Source of the DNA: Polaromonas sp.
GTDB lineage: Bacteria > Pseudomonadota > Gammaproteobacteria > Burkholderiales > Burkholderiaceae_C
Reading direction: 5' to 3'
DNA length: 64,000 bases
Assembly: GCF_018780625.1 (NCBI RefSeq)
Contig: NZ_JADMJK010000096.1
Span: 3,033-67,032 of the forward strand
Made by a program: the position numbers and the translations under genes. The notes below the pieces were generated by a model. It made no database searches and had not been told where the DNA came from. It saw only the letters and a list, made by a program, of their open reading frames with translations. Below are positions 59,899-64,000 of the stretch, piece by piece (the first letter of the stretch is position 1; each line of letters begins with the position of its first letter).

Positions 59899-62858
59899 TG
59901 GGCCAGCAGTTGCCTGAGCACGAAGGGCAGGATGCCGCCGTTGCGGTAGTAGTCCACTTCAATCGGCGTGTCGATGCGCAGAATCACCGTGATTTCCTGG
60001 CGCGAACCGTCGGCCCGCGTGATGACCAGCTGGGCCTCGCTTTGCGGCTTGAGGTCGGGGTTCGGAATCACGTCAATGACCTCGGAGCCGACAAGCTGGA
60101 GGGTCTGCCACGACTCGCCTGGCTTGAACTGCAGCGGCAGCACCCCCATGCCGACCAGGTTGCTGCGGTGAATGCGCTCAAAACTCCTGGCGACCACGGC
60201 CTTGATGCCCAGCAGCTGCGTGCCCTTGGCGGCCCAGTCGCGGCTGGAGCCGGTGCCGTATTCCTCGCCTGCGAAAACCACCGTGGGCGTGCCCTCGGCC
60301 ATGTACTTCATGGCGGCGTCGTAGATCGGCATTTTCTGGATCACGCTCTCAGGCACGCGGCTGGCCGGGTGGTACAGCGTGACGCCGCCCTCCTCGCGCG
60401 AGCCTTCCTGGTCGGCCGGGATCATCAGGTTCTTGATGCGCACGTTGGCAAAGGTGCCGCGCACCATCACATCGTGGTTGCCGCGGCGCGAGCCATAGCT
60501 GTTGAAGTCGGCCGGGAGCACGCCGTGGGCCTGCAGCCACAAGCCGGCGGGCGAGCTGGCCTTGATGGAACCGGCGGGTGAGATATGGTCGGTCGTGATC
60601 GAGTCGCCAAACAGCGCCATGATGCGCGCGCCTTTCACAGAAATAGCATCAGCCTGGCCTGTCGCCTTTTCTGTACTAGCCGCTTCTATTTCCATGGCAA
60701 AGTCCTTGAAGAACGGCGGCTCGGCAATGTAGGTGCTGGCCGGCCAGGTGTAGCTGGTGCCGCTGACGCCCTTGATCTTTTCCCACAGCTTGCCCGGCTC
60801 GGTCTTGACCTTGGCGTAGTTGGCCCTGAACGCCTTGCCGCTCATGGCGTACTTCATGAGCTTTTCAATCTCTTCGCTGGTCGGCCAGATGTCGCCCAGA
60901 TAGACGTCCCTTAACTTTCCATCCTTGCCCTTGCCCTGCCCGACCGGCTCGGTCATCAGGTCGCGCCGCACCGTTCCGGCAAGGGCGTAGGCCACCACCA
61001 GCGGCGGGCTGGCCAGGAAGTTGGCCTTGATGTTGGGGTGGATGCGCGCCTCGAAGTTGCGGTTGCCCGACAGCACGGCGGCGCACACCAGGTCGCTTTT
61101 GGTAATCGCTTCGTTCAGCTCGGGCGTCAGGTCGCCCGAGTTGCCGATGCAGGTGGTGCAGCCATAGCCGGCCAGCGAAAAACCGAGTTTTTCCAGATAG
61201 GGCATCAGGCCGGTCTCCGTCAGGTATTCGGTCACGATGCGCGAACCCGGCGCCAGCGAGGTCTTGATGTGCGGCTGGACCTTCAGGCCGGCTTCCACGG
61301 CTTTCTTGGCCAGCAGCCCGGCCGCCAACAGCACGCTCGGGTTGGAGGTGTTGGTGCAACTCGTGATGGCGGCGATCAGCACGTCGCCATTGCCCACGGT
61401 CAGGCTTTTTCCGGGCGGCTTGGCCGTGGCTCTGGCCGTGGCAGGGCTGTTTTCATGCGCCATCACGGGGCGGTTGCTTTCCATTTCAACCACCGAGCGT
61501 GCGGCGCCCAACGGTGTCGGCGGCGCGGCGGGCAAAGTGTCGGGCCGTCCCTCGTCGCTACGGCGCACCTGGTGGCGGGTCTCCAGCAGCGCGGCGGGCT
61601 GGTTAAAGCCGTTGCTGGCAATCGGCTGGCTGAACAACGCGGCAAACTGGCTGGCCACCTGGCCCAGCTCGATGCGGTCCTGCGGCCGCTTGGGGCCGGC
61701 CAGGCTGGGCGTGACATCGCCCAGGTCGAGCGTGACCACCTGCGAGTAGTCAATGTCGCCCGCCTTGGCCACGCCGAACAGGCCTTGCGCCCGAAAGTAG
61801 GCCTCCAGCGCTTCCATCTCGGCCTTGGTTCGACCAGTGCCCTTGAAGTAGGCCATGGTTTTTTCATCGACCGGGAAGAAGCCCATGGTGGCGCCGTATT
61901 CAGGCGCCATGTTGCCAATGGTGGCGCGGTCGGGCAGCGCCAGGCTGCGCGTGCCTTCGCCAAAAAACTCCACGAACTTGCCCACGACCTTTTCACGGCG
62001 CAGGGTTTCGGTCACGCGCAGCACCAGGTCGGTGGCGGTCACGCCTTCGCGCAGCCGGCCGGTCAGCTCCATGCCGACCACGTCGGGCGTCAGCAGGTAG
62101 ACCGGCTGGCCCAGCATGGCGGCCTCGGCTTCAATGCCGCCCACGCCCCAGCCGACCACGCCAATGCCGTTGATCATGGTGGTGTGGCTGTCGGTGCCGA
62201 CCAGCGTGTCGGGGTAGTACACATCGCCCTTGGTCTTATGGACGCCGCGCGCCAGGTATTCCAGGTTGACCTGGTGCACGATGCCAAAGCCAGGCGGCAC
62301 CACGCCAAAGGTGTCAAAGGCCTGCATGCCCCATTTCATGAACTCGTAGCGCTCGCGGTTGCGCTGGAATTCCAGCTTCATGTTCAGGTCCAGCGAGTTC
62401 TTTTTACCAAAGTGGTCGACCATGATGGAATGGTCCACCACCAGGTCGACCGGCACCAGCGGCTCGATCGACTTCGGGTTCTTGCCCAGTTTCAGGGCCA
62501 CGCTGCGCATGGCGGCCAGGTCGGCCAGCAGCGGCACACCGGTAAAGTCCTGCAGCACCACGCGCGACACGACAAACGGGATTTCCTCGGTGCGGGCTGC
62601 GTTGGGCTGCCAGTTGGCCAACTCCTCGACATGGGCTGCGGTGACCTTTTTGCCATCGCAGTTGCGCAGCACCGACTCGAGCACGATGCGCAGGGACACC
62701 GGAAGGCGCGACACATTCGGAAACTGCCTGGCCAGCGCGGGCAATGAGTAAAACTTGCCCGCCTTGCCGGAGGCAGTCTTGAAGTTTTTCAGTGTCGATG
62801 CAAAGGCGTGTGCGCGCGAGCGGAAAGGGGCGCGTGCGGGGGTGGGTGATTTGGCCAT
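59895..62858 (-). CDS. acnA: Aconitate hydratase A with an extra internal segment
   Basis: 987 residues from [12 protein letters not shown] with AAGGAG upstream; typical AcnA has about 890-900. Cluster-binding Cys lie in [14 protein letters not shown] and [28 protein letters not shown] and [13 protein letters not shown] mark the C-terminal domain. An insert of about 60 residues, rich in Pro, Ala, Arg and Glu, sits just before the first cluster Cys, and a shorter one (about 15) before [11 protein letters not shown]. It interconverts citrate and isocitrate. Downstream it overlaps the monooxygenase gene. Confidence 0.93.
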   Translation of the reverse strand: MAKSPTPARAPFRSRAHAFASTLKNFKTASGKAGKFYSLPALARQFPNVSRLPVSLRIVLESVLRNCDGKKVTAAHVEELANWQPNAARTEEIPFVVSRVVLQDFTGVPLLADLAAMRSVALKLGKNPKSIEPLVPVDLVVDHSIMVDHFGKKNSLDLNMKLEFQRNRERYEFMKWGMQAFDTFGVVPPGFGIVHQVNLEYLARGVHKTKGDVYYPDTLVGTDSHTTMINGIGVVGWGVGGIEAEAAMLGQPVYLLTPDVVGMELTGRLREGVTATDLVLRVTETLRREKVVGKFVEFFGEGTRSLALPDRATIGNMAPEYGATMGFFPVDEKTMAYFKGTGRTKAEMEALEAYFRAQGLFGVAKAGDIDYSQVVTLDLGDVTPSLAGPKRPQDRIELGQVASQFAALFSQPIASNGFNQPAALLETRHQVRRSDEGRPDTLPAAPPTPLGAARSVVEMESNRPVMAHENSPATARATAKPPGKSLTVGNGDVLIAAITSCTNTSNPSVLLAAGLLAKKAVEAGLKVQPHIKTSLAPGSRIVTEYLTETGLMPYLEKLGFSLAGYGCTTCIGNSGDLTPELNEAITKSDLVCAAVLSGNRNFEARIHPNIKANFLASPPLVVAYALAGTVRRDLMTEPVGQGKGKDGKLRDVYLGDIWPTSEEIEKLMKYAMSGKAFRANYAKVKTEPGKLWEKIKGVSGTSYTWPASTYIAEPPFFKDFAMEIEAASTEKATGQADAISVKGARIMALFGDSITTDHISPAGSIKASSPAGLWLQAHGVLPADFNSYGSRRGNHDVMVRGTFANVRIKNLMIPADQEGSREEGGVTLYHPASRVPESVIQKMPIYDAAMKYMAEGTPTVVFAGEEYGTGSSRDWAAKGTQLLGIKAVVARSFERIHRSNLVGMGVLPLQFKPGESWQTLQLVGSEVIDVIPNPDLKPQSEAQLVITRADGSRQEITVILRIDTPIEVDYYRNGGILPFVLRQLLAQ

Positions 62859-62967
62859 GGCGATCTCCTTGTTGTTAAAGCATGCACCGCCATTTTGGCA
62901 CTGCCCCGGCCAACCCTGCAAAGCACGGCCGCAAGCCCTGCGCCAATCCGAGCTTTGCGCAGCGCGC

Positions 62968-62995
62968 AAAAAGAAAAGCGGCCGAAGCCGCTTTT
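62968..62995 (-). terminator. Rho-independent terminator between acnB and acnA
   Basis: AAAAGCGGC-CGAA-GCCGCTTTT, followed on the minus strand by a T-rich run, so it ends acnB transcription. The plus-strand side is also T-rich. Confidence 0.8.
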
Positions 62996-63014
62996 TTAGG
63001 GGAAGACGAAGCTT

Positions 63015-64000
63015 TTATACAGCCACGCGGTCTTTCACAGTTTCGGCCAGGTCGGTGTAATCCTTGACCTGGTCAAAGTTCAGGTATTGATACACCTGTT
63101 CGCTGGCGACCGTGAGGACTTGCATGTCGGCCATGTACTCTGCCTTGGTCGGAATCCGGCCCAGCTTGGAGCAAATCGCGGCCAGTTCGGCAGATCCCAG
63201 GTACACGTTGGAGTTTTTGCCCAGGCGGTTAGGGAAATTGCGGGTCGAGGTGGAGAACACGGTCGCGCCCTCTTTGACCTGCGCCTGGTTGCCCATGCAC
63301 AGGCTGCAGCCCGGCATTTCCATGCGCGCGCCCGCAGCGCCCAGCACGCCGTAATGGCCTTCATCGCTCAGTTGCCTGGCATCCATCTTGGTCGGTGGCG
63401 CCATCCAGAGCTTGACCGGAATGTCGCGCTTGTTTTCAAGCAGCTTGGAGGCGGCACGGAAGTGGCCGATGTTGGTCATGCAGCTGCCGATGAACACTTC
63501 ATCGATCTTGGCACCGGCCACATCCGACAGCGTTTTCACGTCGTCCGGATCATTTGGGCAGGCCACGATGGGTTCGTGGATGTCGGCCAGGTCGATCTCG
63601 ATCACGGCTGCGTACTCGGCGTCCGCGTCGGCCTGGAGCAGTTGCGGATTGGCCAGCCACGCTTCCATGGCGGCAATGCGGCGATTGATGGTGCGCACAT
63701 CCGAGTAGCCCGTGGCAATCATCCACTTGAGCATGGTGATGTTGCTGGTGATGTACTCGATGATCGGTTCCTTGTTCAGGTGCACCGTGCAGCCGCCGGC
63801 AGAGCGCTCGGCCGACGAATCGCTCAATTCGAACGCCTGCTCGACCTTCAGGTCAGGCAAGCCTTCGATTTCCAGGATGCGGCCCGAGAAAATGTTGACC
63901 TTGCCCTGCTTGGCCACGGTCATCAGCCCCGCCTTGATGGCGTACAGCGGGATGGCGTTGACCAGGTCACGCAAGGTCACGCCAGACTGCATCTTGCCCT
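63015..64000 (-). CDS. acnB: Aconitate hydratase B, C-terminal part (cut by window edge)
   Basis: The 3' end of the gene, about 328 codons; the frame is open to the right edge, so the ATG marked by the ORF track is internal. AcnB features: [39 protein letters not shown] (partly quoted) and [15 protein letters not shown] with the cluster cysteines, then [16 protein letters not shown]-cycle enzyme distinct from AcnA. A terminator follows the stop, so acnA is expressed from its own promoter in the 156-base gap. Confidence 0.93.
   Translation of the reverse strand, partial: GKMQSGVTLRDLVNAIPLYAIKAGLMTVAKQGKVNIFSGRILEIEGLPDLKVEQAFELSDSSAERSAGGCTVHLNKEPIIEYITSNITMLKWMIATGYSDVRTINRRIAAMEAWLANPQLLQADADAEYAAVIEIDLADIHEPIVACPNDPDDVKTLSDVAGAKIDEVFIGSCMTNIGHFRAASKLLENKRDIPVKLWMAPPTKMDARQLSDEGHYGVLGAAGARMEMPGCSLCMGNQAQVKEGATVFSTSTRNFPNRLGKNSNVYLGSAELAAICSKLGRIPTKAEYMADMQVLTVASEQVYQYLNFDQVKDYTDLAETVKDRVAV

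Noticed and set aside
61038-62747. 569-residue plus-strand ORF opposite acnA
   Set aside because: Shadow frame; the minus strand carries all aconitase motifs.
1-64000. tRNA, rRNA, CRISPR, IS or prophage features
   Set aside because: None could be recognised by reading either strand; a tool-based scan (tRNAscan, Rfam, ISfinder) would be needed to be certain.

Overview
This 64 kb window is a GC-rich, chromosome-like segment of a betaproteobacterium. Gene content, gene order (PerM-like gene, hda, HAD phosphatase, pcnB and folK running away from a divergent purM; murJ divergent from rpsT; a DUF3579 gene beside argD-argF) and Comamonadaceae-type palindromic repeats suggest Comamonadaceae, probably near Polaromonas, Rhodoferax or Variovorax. 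That placement is inferred from pattern recognition, not from a search. I see no IS element, integrase, phage gene, CRISPR array, rRNA or tRNA.

Region by region. 0-1.7 kb: signal transduction (end of a receiver domain, then a receiver-PAS-histidine kinase). 1.7-19.4 kb: a metal-handling island, mainly copper. It opens with a module of HupE-like, DUF6488 and His-tailed DMT proteins. A plus-strand operon follows (DUF2946/CzcI-like protein, small periplasmic protein, TolC-like protein, two-domain multicopper oxidase, cupredoxin, CusF-like protein, DUF411). It converges on a long minus-strand operon (Met-rich lipoprotein, three-domain multicopper oxidase, DUF2933, ICMT-family protein, P19-like iron/copper protein, a possible Cys-rich micro-ORF, DUF302, secreted protein, CopA ATPase with YHS and HMBD domains, YVTN beta-propeller). 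19.4-27 kb: a consensus FNR/Anr box, then an orphan TAXI protein, a type II P-type ATPase, a CaCA exchanger, a tandem universal stress protein and a DASS/SLC13 permease, with start/stop overlaps that suggest co-transcription.

27-42 kb: mostly housekeeping and stress functions: DUF1415, EttA, RhlE-type helicase, SDR, MgtC/DUF4010, a MarR-MATE pair with a clear tandem operator divergent from a thioesterase, GloA, the Entner-Doudoroff pair edd-eda with two candidate operators, an OmpA-like protein, a ChaC-like protein, SodC and PdxH. 42-54 kb: folK, pcnB, HAD phosphatase, hda and a PerM-like permease on the minus strand; purM and an MFS transporter on the plus strand; then a PA2778/PA2779-like pair, a SirB1-like protein, murJ and rpsT. 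54-64 kb: DUF3579, argD-argF, an SDR, a second small copper locus (PCu(A)C and DUF2946), a FAD monooxygenase overlapping acnA, and the 3' part of acnB.

How the parts fit: CopA would export Cu(I) to the periplasm. The two oxidases, the cupredoxin, CusF-like, DUF411 and PCu(A)C proteins and the Met-rich lipoprotein would oxidise, bind or pass it on there. No RND pump or membrane-fusion partner lies beside the TolC-like gene, and that protein appears to lack both beta-barrel hairpins, so it is probably not an ordinary efflux channel. This is the most unusual protein in the window. The other leading observations are the Cys-rich micro-ORF in frame just after the P19-like stop codon, the FNR box at class II spacing from a minus-strand -10 element, and the tandem MarR operator.
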